Below are positions 1-9,750 of a stretch of 64,000 nucleotides of DNA, piece by piece. The first letter of the stretch is position 1, and each line of letters starts with the position of its first letter. The translations under genes and the position numbers were made by a program. A model generated the notes under the pieces. The model did no database searches. It worked only from the letters and a program-made list of their open reading frames with translations, and was not told the DNA's origin. The DNA comes from Frigoriglobus tundricola (GTDB taxonomy: Bacteria; Planctomycetota; Planctomycetia; Gemmatales; Gemmataceae), in assembly GCF_013128195.2 (NCBI RefSeq), contig NZ_CP053452.2, forward strand, positions 3,286,001-3,350,000, written 5' to 3'.

Positions 1-454
1 AGCCGCCGGCCCGAATGTCCGTTTCCAACGGAGAGGGAGCCGCGGCCGACCGGAAAATGCAATCGGCGTACCCACTCGCGGGTACGACTCGGAAAGAACG
101 CAGAGTCAGACACTTGAGCAGCAGGAATGCGTCGATTCGGTCAGCCAGCCGCGAAACGGCCGACGAAGAAGACCTCCCCCCCACCCCCTCCCTTCAGGGA
201 GGGGGAGGAAGACGAAGCCCCCCAAGGGGAGAAGAGTTAAACACTGAAGAGCGTCTTGCTCCCCCTTCCCTTCAGGAAGGGGGGGCCGGGGGGGAGGTTC
301 TTCGCCTTCGCACTGGAAAACGAAGCATGATGGGCCGGACGTGTCTTTCGCTCCCGCGCCGAACGCGACCGAGTGCGGAAGGGCAGTTGCGCAGAGCCGG
401 GCGCACCTCGCCCACGCGGCGGGGCCGCGTCTGCGCGGTGGCCCTCGAGCCGCT
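1..454. other. Non-coding stretch with one P1 repeat pair
   Basis: I see no convincing gene here. An open frame runs through it, but it translates the repeat at 164-304 and has no recognisable domain. It lies downstream of the Sel1-repeat pseudokinase gene, which is on the minus strand. Confidence 0.5.
164..304. repeat. P1 palindromic repeat, copy 1
   Basis: Two C-rich/G-rich hairpins (cores near 186-205 and 260-284, centred on TTCAGG) lie in opposite orientation. The outer ends pair as CGAAGAAGACCTCCCC and GGGGAGGTTCTTCG, so the whole block is an imperfect inverted repeat. The same unit recurs at 32.1, 35.2, 35.4, 39.9, 46.6 and 50.4 kb, and a related block sits inside the RND gene at 15.8 kb. 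Confidence 0.8.
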
Positions 455-2316
455 TTAGCGGCGGCCGGGCTTCTTCGGGGCGTCCATCTTCTCGAGCGCT
501 TTCTGCGCGTCCTCGTCGCCCCGGGCCGCCGCCGACTCGTAGAGCTGGCGCGCCTTGGCGTAGTCCTTCTTCAGCCCCAGCCCGTTGTGGTACATGTAGC
601 CGAGGTTGTAGAACGCCTCCGCCAGCCCCTTCTTCATGGCCTTCTCGAACAACTCGCGCGCCTTGCGGAAGTCCTGCTCGACGCCCATCCCGTACTGGTA
701 CATGTACCCGAGCGAGCTGTAGGCCTGGGCGTTCCCCTGGGCCTGCGCCTTCTCCAGGTAGTAGCGCGCCTTGGTGTAGTCCAGCGGCACCCCCAGCCCC
801 TTGAGGTACATGAACCCGAGGCTGTTCTGCGCGACCGCGAACCCCTGCTTGGCGGACAGTTCGAAGAGTTCGAGCGCCTTCGCGTAGTCCTGGGGCACGC
901 CCAGCCCCTCGAGGTACATGAACCCGAGGCCGTTCTGCGCCTTCGCGTACCCCTGCGCGGCCGACTGCACGTACAGTTCGAGCGCCCTCGCGTAGTTCAG
1001 CGGGACCCCCAGTTCGTGCAGGTACAGGCACCCGAGGCTGTACTGTCCGGCGGCGTCCCCCTGCGCGACGGCCTTCTCGTACAGCTCGCGGGCCATCCGG
1101 TAGTCCCGCGGGACGCCCAGCCCCTTGAGGTACATGTACCCGAGGTTGTTCTGCGCCCGCGCGTCCCCCTGCGCGGCGGCCAGCTCGTACAACTCGCACG
1201 CCTTCTCGTAGTCCCGCGGGACGCCCAGCGCGTACTGGTACAGGCTCCCGAGGCTGTTCTGGGCGGGCGCGTACCCCTGGGCCGCGGCCCGTTCGAAGAG
1301 CCGGCGGGCGCGGTCCGGGTCGCGCGGGACGCCGGGGGCGCCGTAGTAGTACGCTTCGGCCTGCTTGAAGTCCTCAACGGTCGTGATGAGGCGCTCGGCG
1401 TCCACGAGCCGCCGGATGCGGTCGATCTCCTCGGCGAACGCGTGTGCGGACGCGTACCGGTCGTTGGGATTGGTTTCCAGCGCGCGGAGGCACAGCGGGT
1501 TCAACCGCGTGTCGAGCCCGGGGTACGCTTCGGACGGGAGGCGGAGCCGCTGCGCCCACACGCCGACGCCCTGGGCCAGCACCTCCGCCGAGAGCCACGG
1601 GAACGGGTGCGTGCCGGTCAGCAGCTCGTACAGGATCGCGCCGAGACTGAACACGTCGGAGCGCGGGCCGGGCACGAACGCCCCGCCGGGCCGCCACTGT
1701 TCCGGCGCCATGTACCGGTTGACGCCCCCGGCCGGAGACGCGGCCGTGCCGTCGGCGCGCGCCCAGCCGTAGTCCGAGACGACCAGCTTGTCGCCGTCAA
1801 TGAAGATGTTGTCCGGCTTCAGGGCGCGGTGGACGATCCCGGCCGTGTGAAGGGTGCCCAGCCCCCGGGCGAGCCCGAAGATCCGGTCCAGGGTGGCGCG
1901 GACCGGCGCGACCGGGTTGGCGCGCATCCACTGGGCGAGCGTCCCGCTTTCGTAGTACGGCATGACGAGAAACGGCCGGCCGCTCGCCAGTCCGATCTCG
2001 TAAACGGCGCACAGATTCTCGTGCTCGATCGCCGCCGCGCGTTCGGCATGGTGCAGGAACGCGTCGCGCTCGGCCGGAGCGCGGATCTCGTCGAGCGCCA
2101 CTTTCACCGCAACGAACCGGTCACGGTCGGGATCGTAACACTTGAACACGCGGCCGAGCGCGCCGGTGCCGAGGGGCTCAACGACCTCGTACTTGCCGAG
2201 CCGCTGCGCAGCGGCGGGCGGCTCGTGCGCGGGGCCGCGGTGCCGTCCGGCACGTGCCCGCCCGCCGGACGCTCCCAGGACGCGCCCGCCCCGTCGAGTG
2301 TGCTGTCGGGTTCCAT
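455..2316 (-). CDS. Ser/Thr kinase-like (probable pseudokinase) with Sel1 repeats; frameshifted N-terminus
   Basis: A protein-kinase-like domain is followed by about eight Sel1 (TPR-like, ~36 residue) repeats ending near the C-terminus. The frame that holds the kinase has no ATG, GTG or TTG between its upstream stop (2357-2359) and GTG 2149. Yet the glycine loop GTGALG is encoded upstream of that GTG, at about 2152-2170. A good N-terminal segment starting MEPDSTLDG (ATG at 2316) sits in the next frame, so a one-base loss around 2200-2250 probably split the start. The invariant Lys is present (VAVK), but the HRD motif reads HRALKPDN, with the catalytic Asp replaced by Ala (codon GCC), and DFG reads DYG. 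The APE motif is present. By family knowledge, loss of the HRD Asp points to a pseudokinase or scaffold; Sel1 repeats bind partner proteins. Whether the break is biological or a sequence error cannot be told here. Confidence 0.75.
540..1330 (-). repeat. Tandem ~108-bp repeats encoding Sel1 units
   Basis: Within the kinase-like gene, units of about 108 bp encode variants of the pattern LGxMYxxGLGVPxDYxKAxEL. They make up the Sel1 repeat array. Neighbouring units are close at the DNA level, so recombination could change the copy number. Confidence 0.75.
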
Positions 2317-2608
2317 GATCGAGACCCGCGAGTCGATGAAACTCTGAGAGGTACGTTTAATATTACCGGATCGGCCGGCAGATGGGAATTCGTCCGAGCC
2401 GCGAGGAAATGAGAACGGTCGGGACCACGGACCGCGCACAACGCCGGAAACCCAGTGCGAACCGGAGGGCGGCCCCTCAGTGTTGTTGCCGCATGAAGAT
2501 TTCATCAATGCGGGATGTGGGTTCGCACCGGTCGCGCGCTCGCACGGACTAGGGGACGGTCCCGGCAGACCGGTGAAGTGCATTTCTGATGCCGGTCGCG
2601 CCGACGAA

Positions 2609-5086
2609 TCAGCGGACCACCGCGAGGCGGGTCAGGCTCCCGTCCCAGTGAGAACTTTCGGCGTCCAGTGTCTCCCGGACCTCGCGGGCGAGCGCTTCGG
2701 GGGTGAACGGCTTGGGGAGGAAGTGGACCTGATCGTGCAGGACGCCGTTGCGCACCACCGCGTCGTCGGTGTAGCCGCTCATGAACAGCACCCGCAGGTC
2801 CGGCCTGGTCCGCCGGATCGCCTCGGCGGTCTCGCGGCCCCCGCGGCGCGGCATGACCACGTCGGTGACCAGCAGGTCGATCGCCCCGGTGTACGCCTCG
2901 GCCACCCGGACCGCGTCGTCCCCGTCCCGCGCTTCGAGCACCTCGTACCCGCTCTCCCGGAGGATCCGCGCGGCCAGGGCCCGCACGACCGCCTCGTCTT
3001 CCGCCAGGAGGACCGTCTCGGTCCCCTGCGGCCGGACCCGCGCGGCCGCGAAATCGGCCGGAGCGGGGGCGGGCTCGGTGGCCCGCGGGAGATAGATCCG
3101 GAACACCGTTCCGCGCCCCGGTGCGCTCTCGACCCGAATGTGCCCGCCGTGCGCCGCGACGACGCCGAAGACGGTCGCCAGCCCCAGCCCGGTCCCCTTC
3201 CCCACTTCCTTGGTGGTGAAGAACGGCTCGAAGATGTGCTCCCGCACCTCGGGCGTCATCCCGCACCCGGTGTCGGACACGGCCAGTTCCGCGAACACCC
3301 CGGGCACCGCGTCCGGCACCTCCCGCGCGTCCGCCGGGGAGACCTCGACCGTCCGGCTCGAGATCTCGAGCCGCCCGCCGGTGGGCATGGCGTCGCGGGC
3401 GTTCACCACCAGGTTCATCAGCACCTGGTGGATCTGGCCGGCGTCCGCTTTCACGGGGCACAGGTCCGGGGCCAGGGCGGTGGCGAGGAGGAGGTCCTCC
3501 CCGATCAGCCGCTCCAGCATGCCCGTGACCTCGACCACCACCTCGTTCAGGTCCACCACGCGGGGCTCGAGCACCTGCCGGCGCCCGAACGCGAGCAGCT
3601 GCCGGGTCAGGTGCGCGGCGCGCATGCCGGCGCCGTGGATCTCGCTCACGAACGCCCGCGCGCCGGCGGACAGGGTCGGGTCCTGGGCCAGCAGTTCGGC
3701 GTACCCGTTGATGGCGGTGAGCAGGTTGTTGAAGTCGTGCGCCACCCCGCCCGCCAGCTGCCCGACCGCTTCCATCTTCTGCGACTGCCGGTACTGGTTC
3801 TCGAGCCGCTTCTGGTCGGTCACGTCCTGGTACATCCCGATCGCGCCCACGACCGCCCCGGCCGGGTCGCGGAGCGGGACCGTGCTGGTCAGCAGGGCCA
3901 CGGGGCGGCCGTTCCGCGTCACCGTCTCCTCGCGGTTCAGGACGGGTTCGCCGGTGGCCACGGCGGTGAGATCGGCGGGCGGGTGCGGGAGGTCCGCGCC
4001 CGTCTTCCCCACCACCTCGTCGGCCGACGCGAGGCCGAGGTCGCGGACGACCTGTTCGTTGCACCCGAGGTACCGGCCCGCGCGGTCCTTCCAGAACACG
4101 CCGCACGGGATGTGGGCGAGCACGGTCTGGAGCAGTTGCTCCCGCTCCCGCAGCGCCGCGACGGCCCGCTTCCGCTCGGTCACGTCCTCGCCGAGCTGGC
4201 TCATCCCGACCGGGCGCCCGTCCGGGTCCCGGAGGAGCGTCTTGCTCCACGCGACCGTGAGCGCCCGCCCGTCCCGGGTCAGGACGATCATCTCCTCGTG
4301 TTCCAGCTGCTGCCCGGTGCGGACGGCGCGGCGGTACCGGCCGACCGCCTCGCCCCGGTCGGCCGCCGGGGTGAACAGCTCGAACCAGTTCCGGCCGACG
4401 ACCTCGGCGCGGATGTACCCGGTGAGGGCCAGGAGGGCGTCGTTACAGAACGTGATCGTCCCGGCGGGGTCGAGGCAGACGGCCAGGAGGCGGGCGCGTT
4501 CCAGGGTGTCCCGGAACCGGCGCTCGCTCTCGCGCAGGGCGGCCTCGTCCCGGCGGCGGCGGGTGATGTCGCGGACCACGGCCACCCACATCCCGCCCGG
4601 CTTCCCGCCGATCCCGCCGATCCGCGCCTCGACCGGGGCGGTGGTCCCGTCCTTCTTCCGGTACACGCAGTCCCGCGTCTTCGTGTCCCCGTCGGCCGAC
4701 CCGCCCGCCTGTGCGGAGAGGATGTCGTGGAACGTCAGGTGCAGCAGCTCGGCCCGGGTGTACCCGAGATCGACCGTGGCCTGTGTGTTCGCGTCCAGGA
4801 TGCGGTCGTCCGGCCCGAGGACGAACATCGCGTCGGCGGCCTGTTCGATCAGGCACCGGTACCGGGCCTCGACCTCGTGGTACCGCCGGTCGGCCGCGAC
4901 CCCCGCCCCCGCCCGCTCACGGGCCCACGCGCGGAGAGCAAAACCCCAGCCGGCCACCGCGGTTACGGCCAGCGCGCACGACGCGGCACCGGGCCCCGCC
5001 GTCAGGTACAGCGCCGCCGCGACGAGCGCGCCCCCGGCGGCACACGAAACGACCAGCACGGGTTTGGGGAGCGAGTGGGGAACCAT
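2609..5086 (-). CDS. Hybrid sensor histidine kinase / response regulator with three PAS domains
   Basis: This 825-residue two-component signalling protein begins with two hydrophobic segments (about residues 8-50). Three PAS-type sensor domains follow (roughly 60-170, 190-300 and 315-430). The HisKA H-box reads AHDFNNLL, with the phospho-acceptor His near 448. A HATPase_c domain follows, with N-box VVNARDAM, G1 box DTGCGM and G2 box GKGTGLGL. The C-terminal receiver (about 690-805) carries the phospho-acceptor Asp in LLVTDVVMP near 741 and the Lys in LPKPF. The frame stays open upstream to 5347, but ATG 5086 is preferred because it comes directly before the membrane segments and avoids overlapping the lipoprotein gene at 5173. 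The HDFNN H-box and C-terminal receiver are typical of PAS-rich hybrid kinases. The signal is unknown, and no separate response regulator lies next to it. Confidence 0.92.
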   Translation of the reverse strand: MVPHSLPKPVLVVSCAAGGALVAAALYLTAGPGAASCALAVTAVAGWGFALRAWARERAGAGVAADRRYHEVEARYRCLIEQAADAMFVLGPDDRILDANTQATVDLGYTRAELLHLTFHDILSAQAGGSADGDTKTRDCVYRKKDGTTAPVEARIGGIGGKPGGMWVAVVRDITRRRRDEAALRESERRFRDTLERARLLAVCLDPAGTITFCNDALLALTGYIRAEVVGRNWFELFTPAADRGEAVGRYRRAVRTGQQLEHEEMIVLTRDGRALTVAWSKTLLRDPDGRPVGMSQLGEDVTERKRAVAALREREQLLQTVLAHIPCGVFWKDRAGRYLGCNEQVVRDLGLASADEVVGKTGADLPHPPADLTAVATGEPVLNREETVTRNGRPVALLTSTVPLRDPAGAVVGAIGMYQDVTDQKRLENQYRQSQKMEAVGQLAGGVAHDFNNLLTAINGYAELLAQDPTLSAGARAFVSEIHGAGMRAAHLTRQLLAFGRRQVLEPRVVDLNEVVVEVTGMLERLIGEDLLLATALAPDLCPVKADAGQIHQVLMNLVVNARDAMPTGGRLEISSRTVEVSPADAREVPDAVPGVFAELAVSDTGCGMTPEVREHIFEPFFTTKEVGKGTGLGLATVFGVVAAHGGHIRVESAPGRGTVFRIYLPRATEPAPAPADFAAARVRPQGTETVLLAEDEAVVRALAARILRESGYEVLEARDGDDAVRVAEAYTGAIDLLVTDVVMPRRGGRETAEAIRRTRPDLRVLFMSGYTDDAVVRNGVLHDQVHFLPKPFTPEALAREVRETLDAESSHWDGSLTRLAVVR

Positions 5087-5172
5087 GAGTGCTGTCGGCT
5101 CCGGGGCGGGTACGCGTTTCGGGCGCGACGTCACGGCCGGGCCGACCTCCGGCGCGGACCGCCCTCTGAGTG

Positions 5173-5526
5173 TTACCTTAGCTCGAAATTTGCTGTCTCG
5201 GGTCTCGTTCCGTCGAGTACCAACTGGGACGCGGCCGGGGTGCGGTACTGAGCGGGCACCGGCGGCCCGCCGGGGCACTGGGTGAACGACACCCGGTACC
5301 GGGCGGCGATCACCTTCATGCGGTACTCGCCGCGCTCCACGACGCACTCGTCCTCCCGCCCCGCGCCCGGAACGACCGGGGACAGGTTCATGATCATCTT
5401 CGCCACGGGTTGACCGTTCAACGTCACCTGGCCGGTCACCTCGTTCATCTCCGCGGTCGGGCGCGTGCCGGAACAGCCGATGAGCCCGACGAACAGGCCG
5501 GTCGCGAATGAGGTCCGCCGAATCAT
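5173..5526 (-). CDS. Small lipoprotein with transthyretin-like fold
   Basis: This 117-residue protein has a lipoprotein signal: RR near the N-terminus, a hydrophobic stretch, then GLIGC with Cys at about 18. The mature part starts with a pattern like VTGQVTLNGQPV, the usual opening of the short carboxypeptidase-regulatory-like (transthyretin-like) lipoproteins that are abundant in planctomycetes. It lies upstream of, and co-directional with, the hybrid kinase gene (86 bp apart). It is probably anchored in a membrane facing the periplasm. The ligand is unknown. Confidence 0.8.
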   Translation of the reverse strand: MIRRTSFATGLFVGLIGCSGTRPTAEMNEVTGQVTLNGQPVAKMIMNLSPVVPGAGREDECVVERGEYRMKVIAARYRVSFTQCPGGPPVPAQYRTPAASQLVLDGTRPETANFELR

Positions 5527-5754
5527 GTCGTGGGTCTCCGGACGAAACGAGTCACAACGCGGGCGGGCAGCACCGAACCCTCTCCCCGGGCCGGCGGAGG
5601 CGCGAGGCCCGTCGGGGCCGGTACCCGTCCCGCTCCTCCGGACTCGGTACCCACTCGTACGGGCGCCTCGCGCGCTCTTTGCGAAGAAGCGGGCGCGGCG
5701 CCCGCGGTCCCAGGGGCCGCCCGCACAATCGCGTATGGGACCGTCGGGCGGGCG

Positions 5755-6885
5755 CTAATCGAGCGCGATCACCTCGCCGCCGGACGGGGTACACAGGGCC
5801 CGGAGGGTGAACGGGTCGATGGAAACCCGAACGAGGGCCACGTGCCCGTCACCGAACACGACCATGCACCCGCCGGGATGGAAGCTGAACGGCTCGTCGT
5901 TCGGGCCGCAGTTGTTCGTGTACCAGGGGCACGCCGCCGGGCCGCCCCACGGGATCGCGTTGTTGTTCAGCCGGGCCAGCTTGTTGACCGTGTCCTGGTC
6001 GGGACCGGACACGCCGCTCGAGACGTCCGGCTCGGCCCACCGGTAGTTGTTCGAGCGCCCGGTCGGGGACTTGTCGATCCCGTACGGGTTGAAGTCGAAG
6101 TACTTGGCCAGCATGTTCCCGCCGCCCGGCAGGGTGTAGTCCTCGTTCATCTTCCCCACGTCCTCGATGACGGCGATCGTCTGGCTCGTCCCGTCCGTCA
6201 CCTCGACCACCCGCCGGGGGCTGCGGCGGTTGTACGGGGTCCGCATGTAGTTCGCGTTCGGGTCCAGCGTGCTCGGGCCGTTCTCGGTCGCGACCTCGTA
6301 GTGCAGCGTGAGCATGCCGGCGGTCCGGTACTTCCGGCTGCCCGCCGGCTCGGTGTCCCGGGTGCCCGGCTGGAGGCCGCTGCCCAGCGGGTCGCCGGCC
6401 GGGACGATGTCGGTGTACGCGAGCGGCATGTAGTCGCTCTCCCCGTACCCCAGCGGGTCGACCCGGTAGAGCGGGTTGCTGGGGCAGAGCAGCAGTTTGA
6501 GCGTCGCCTTGGCACCGGTCTGGTTCCCCGGCCACCGGCTGTCGTTGTACCGGTAGGTCTCGTTCATCGGCCGGAAGGCGTTGTCCTGCTCGATGTGCGG
6601 GAGCAAATCGGTGTACGTGGAAGCGGTGTCGAAGGCGCTGAACTGGTTGCCCAGGTTCGGCCCCTCGCCGCTGGTCGGGAAGTACCCGTTCGCGCCCTCG
6701 TAACTGTAGAGGGCCAGCCCGATCTGCTTGAGGTTGTTGGCGCAGGTGCTGCGCGCGGCCGACTCACGCACTTTTTGAATGGCCGGCAGGAGCAACCCGA
6801 TCAGGACCGCGATGATGGCGATCACCACGAGCAGTTCGATCAGGGTGAACGCCCGGCGGGGGCACAGAGGGGGCGTACGCACCAT
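5755..6885 (-). CDS. DUF1559 prepilin-like protein (H-X9-DG type)
   Basis: This 376-residue protein starts with a type IV prepilin-like signal ([19 protein letters not shown]), which a prepilin peptidase would cut before FTLIE. A long extracellular domain follows. Near the C-terminus is the diagnostic H-X9-DG motif: a His, nine residues (PGGCMVVFG), then DG. ATG 6885 is chosen because it places the signal at residues 9-30 and has GAGG six bases upstream; the frame stays open to 7023. DUF1559 proteins occur in large families in planctomycetes and are thought to be surface or pseudopilin-like, but their job is not known. A second member lies at 25859-26773. Confidence 0.93.
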   Translation of the reverse strand: MVRTPPLCPRRAFTLIELLVVIAIIAVLIGLLLPAIQKVRESAARSTCANNLKQIGLALYSYEGANGYFPTSGEGPNLGNQFSAFDTASTYTDLLPHIEQDNAFRPMNETYRYNDSRWPGNQTGAKATLKLLLCPSNPLYRVDPLGYGESDYMPLAYTDIVPAGDPLGSGLQPGTRDTEPAGSRKYRTAGMLTLHYEVATENGPSTLDPNANYMRTPYNRRSPRRVVEVTDGTSQTIAVIEDVGKMNEDYTLPGGGNMLAKYFDFNPYGIDKSPTGRSNNYRWAEPDVSSGVSGPDQDTVNKLARLNNNAIPWGGPAACPWYTNNCGPNDEPFSFHPGGCMVVFGDGHVALVRVSIDPFTLRALCTPSGGEVIALD

Positions 6886-7082
6886 GTCGGCCTCGGTTGC
6901 TTCCACTGGGAAGGAGCGTGCCGCTCGCCCGACCGGGCGCACCCGAATCATAGTCTCTGCCCCGAGTGGAATCTGCGAAAATCGCCCCCGATCCGAGCGT
7001 CCGTGAAGAACGAGTTGCGCCACCAGGGGAATTCTTTAGTTCTGGCACAATCCGACCCCGCGCGCCCCACGTTGGGCGCGCG

Positions 7083-9470
7083 TCAGCCCGGGGGGACGCC
7101 GACCGGTTGCCGGTCCGGACCGGCCGTCGCCAGAGGGCTCGTGGCCGGGTATTTCAAGAAGTCGTCCCGGGTCGGGTCGAGTTCGAGGAGGATCTGTCCG
7201 GGCATTTCCGACACCGGCAACCCGTCCGTCCGGGTCCGGCACCCGCCGTGTTCGCACCAGTTGCCCTCGCTCCCGCGGAACAGGTCCGCGGTCCCCGGAA
7301 CCGCGTGCGCGAACCGAACGGCCCGGTCCGCGTCGAAGAACAGGTTCGACCGCAGTGCCAGCCGCCGGTTCGCGTCGCCGTTCGCGGGAAGGGCGTCGAC
7401 CAGGACGGCGGCCCGGGTCGACGCGGTCGTGTTCCCCGTGAGCACGGCGTCGAGCGCCCCCGGCCCCGCGAACCGCACCCCGTTCTGCAACCCGAACAGG
7501 CGGCACCGGGTCACTTCGAGCGCCGTGATGCCGCCCGACGACAGGACCCCTTCCGTGGCCGGCCCCTCGAAGCGGCACTCCGTCAACCGGAGGTGCCGGG
7601 CCGGGCGCGCGGCCGCGGAGACCGTCACACACGCGTCCAGCGGCGTCTTCGTGGACTCCGGGTGGACGCGGACCCGGGACAACTGGACCGGGTCGCCGGC
7701 CTCGCCGGCGGGATCACGGAGCGCGACCCCGGAGCGGGTGTACCCGGTCACCCCGACCGCGTGCAACTGGCACCCGGGGCCGGCACCGACCCACGCGACC
7801 GGCACTTCCACCCGGCGCAACCCGTTGAACTCCAGGTTGCGAACGGCCAACCGCGACCCGCCGGTGACGCGCAGGAGCGGGCGGCCCGGGTCGGAGTTTT
7901 CGGGCGGGTGCCAGTGGGTCGGTTTGCCCGGCCGCACGGACTCGATCGCGATGCCGTGGGGCAGTTTCGTTGCGTCGATCTCCGCCTGCTCCTCGTGAAC
8001 CTCGTCGAGGAGCAGGATCCGGCAGTTGTCCTGGTCCCGCAGGCGCGGGTCGGAGAGGGCGTCGGCCACGGTCCGGTAGACCCGGCCCTGCAAATACTCC
8101 GCGTGGCCGCCGGGAAACGGCACCTGGTTCGGGCCGTGGGCGCGGGTGACGGGAACGTAGTTCCCGATGAACGGGGACGCGGTCGCGACGACCGGCGGCG
8201 GCCCGCCGTCCCGCTCCTGCGGGGCGTGGCACGACACGTACCCGGCGAGGGCGCCGGCGAGGGCGGCCACCGCCAGGAGCCCGACGCCGAGGCGCACCAG
8301 GTTGTTGTTCTGGAGCCGCTCCGCCCGGCGGCGGGGCACGGACGCGGTCGGGGTCAGGGGGCTGATGATGTGCGCGGTCGCGACCAGGGCCGGGGCGATC
8401 CCGGGGGGCAGGCGGCGCGAGACCTCGTCGTCCGTCGGCGGGCACGGGCCGGCGTCCCACGGGGCCAGGGCGTCGGCCACTTCCGTCCCGGACTGGTACC
8501 GGTCCTCCGGGCGCTTCGCCATCATCTTGTCAACGACCCGGAGCAGCTTCTCCGGCAGGTCCGGCCGCAGCCCGCGGAGCGGCGGCGGCGCTTTGAGCAG
8601 GTGCGCCACGAGCTTCTGCCCCGCGCTCAGCTCGCCGAACGGGAGCTGGCCGCTGAGGAGGAAGTACAGCGTGACGCCGAGGCTGTAGAAGTCGGCGCGG
8701 CCGTCGAGCGGCGACCCGTCGGCCTGCTCGGGCGAGAGGAAGTCCGCGGTCCCGCGGATCGCCCCGTCGTTGTAGTTCCGGGTGATCGCGTCGCTGCCCT
8801 CGAAAATGCCGCGGGCCAGGCCCATGTCGAGGACGCGGACCAGGCCCGTCCGGTCCACCGCGAGGTTCGCCGGTTTGATGTCGCGGTGGACCCAGCCCTG
8901 GTCGTGCGCGTGGCCCAGGCCGTTCGCCGCCTGGCGCGTGTAGTTCGCCGCCCGCTCGACCGGCAGCGGCCCGCACCGCGCCACGAGCGCTTGCAGGTCC
9001 ACCCCGTCCACGTACTCCATCACGATGAAGTGCTGGCCGGCGTCCGAGTCCACATCGAACCCGCGGACCAGGTTCGGGTGGTTGAGGGTGGCGAACGCGC
9101 GGGCCTCGCGGTAGAACCGCTCGCGGTCCTCACGGCTCTCGTCCGGGGACGCGGGCAGCACTTTGACCGCGACCAGGGTCCGCAGGGCCTGGTGCTCGCA
9201 CAGGTACACCGCCCCCATCCCGCCCTTGCCGAGCAGGTCGAGGACCTTGTACTTGCCCGCGATGGTCAGATCGCGGGGGCGGCCCTTGAGCAGCAGGTCC
9301 ACCTGATAGGGGGTGACGAGGCCGGCGGTGACGAGGCGGTGGGCGAGCTCGTCCGGCGACTCCCCACCGGTTCCCGGTCGCGTCCCGAGCCACGCGCTGA
9401 GTCGCTCCGGCGGCACGAGGTCGCTCTGCCGGAGGTGCGATAACAGCTCGTCCGACGTAGCAACACGCAT
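7083..9470 (-). CDS. Ser/Thr protein kinase with C-terminal beta-helix-like domain
   Basis: This is a 795-residue planctomycete-type kinase. A helical N-terminal region (1-70) precedes the kinase domain (about 74-345), which has the glycine loop GKGGMG (81-86), invariant Lys103 (VAVK), HRDIKPAN (HRD 195-197) and DMG in place of DFG (215-217). Asp is kept, so activity is plausible. A single membrane segment follows (about 392-412). The remaining ~370 residues contain runs typical of parallel beta-helix (pectate-lyase-like) repeats, such as LRLTECRF and LEVTRCRL. The topology suggests a cytoplasmic kinase and an outside sensor. The gene is divergent from the S9 peptidase gene. Confidence 0.9.
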   Translation of the reverse strand: MRVATSDELLSHLRQSDLVPPERLSAWLGTRPGTGGESPDELAHRLVTAGLVTPYQVDLLLKGRPRDLTIAGKYKVLDLLGKGGMGAVYLCEHQALRTLVAVKVLPASPDESREDRERFYREARAFATLNHPNLVRGFDVDSDAGQHFIVMEYVDGVDLQALVARCGPLPVERAANYTRQAANGLGHAHDQGWVHRDIKPANLAVDRTGLVRVLDMGLARGIFEGSDAITRNYNDGAIRGTADFLSPEQADGSPLDGRADFYSLGVTLYFLLSGQLPFGELSAGQKLVAHLLKAPPPLRGLRPDLPEKLLRVVDKMMAKRPEDRYQSGTEVADALAPWDAGPCPPTDDEVSRRLPPGIAPALVATAHIISPLTPTASVPRRRAERLQNNNLVRLGVGLLAVAALAGALAGYVSCHAPQERDGGPPPVVATASPFIGNYVPVTRAHGPNQVPFPGGHAEYLQGRVYRTVADALSDPRLRDQDNCRILLLDEVHEEQAEIDATKLPHGIAIESVRPGKPTHWHPPENSDPGRPLLRVTGGSRLAVRNLEFNGLRRVEVPVAWVGAGPGCQLHAVGVTGYTRSGVALRDPAGEAGDPVQLSRVRVHPESTKTPLDACVTVSAAARPARHLRLTECRFEGPATEGVLSSGGITALEVTRCRLFGLQNGVRFAGPGALDAVLTGNTTASTRAAVLVDALPANGDANRRLALRSNLFFDADRAVRFAHAVPGTADLFRGSEGNWCEHGGCRTRTDGLPVSEMPGQILLELDPTRDDFLKYPATSPLATAGPDRQPVGVPPG

Positions 9471-9750
9471 GAGGCGAGGTCGTAGTGCAGTCGGAGATTT
9501 TGTTTCAACGTAGGGCGCCGGCCGCCGGTGAACCGTGAAGTTTTATCGAAATCCGCCCCCGGGCGAACGGGAGCCGCATCCGCCCGGCAGATTCGGTCGC
9601 CCCGTACCGGGCGCACACGCGCCCGACGTGTGAGTCCGGTCGCCGGGGCGGGGTTCTTTTTTGCGCGCCGCCGTTCGGGTACAACTATGCGAACTCCGCC
9701 CCGTCGCGGGGGCACGGTACACCGAGTCCCGATTTTTCAGGTGCCCACTC

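Noticed and set aside
15-458. Open frame of 147 codons at the window start
   Set aside because: It translates the P1 repeat and Arg-rich shadow sequence, with no domain or signal.
540-1330. CRISPR-like array
   Set aside because: The ~108-bp units are coding Sel1 repeats with variation in codon positions, and there are no unique spacers.
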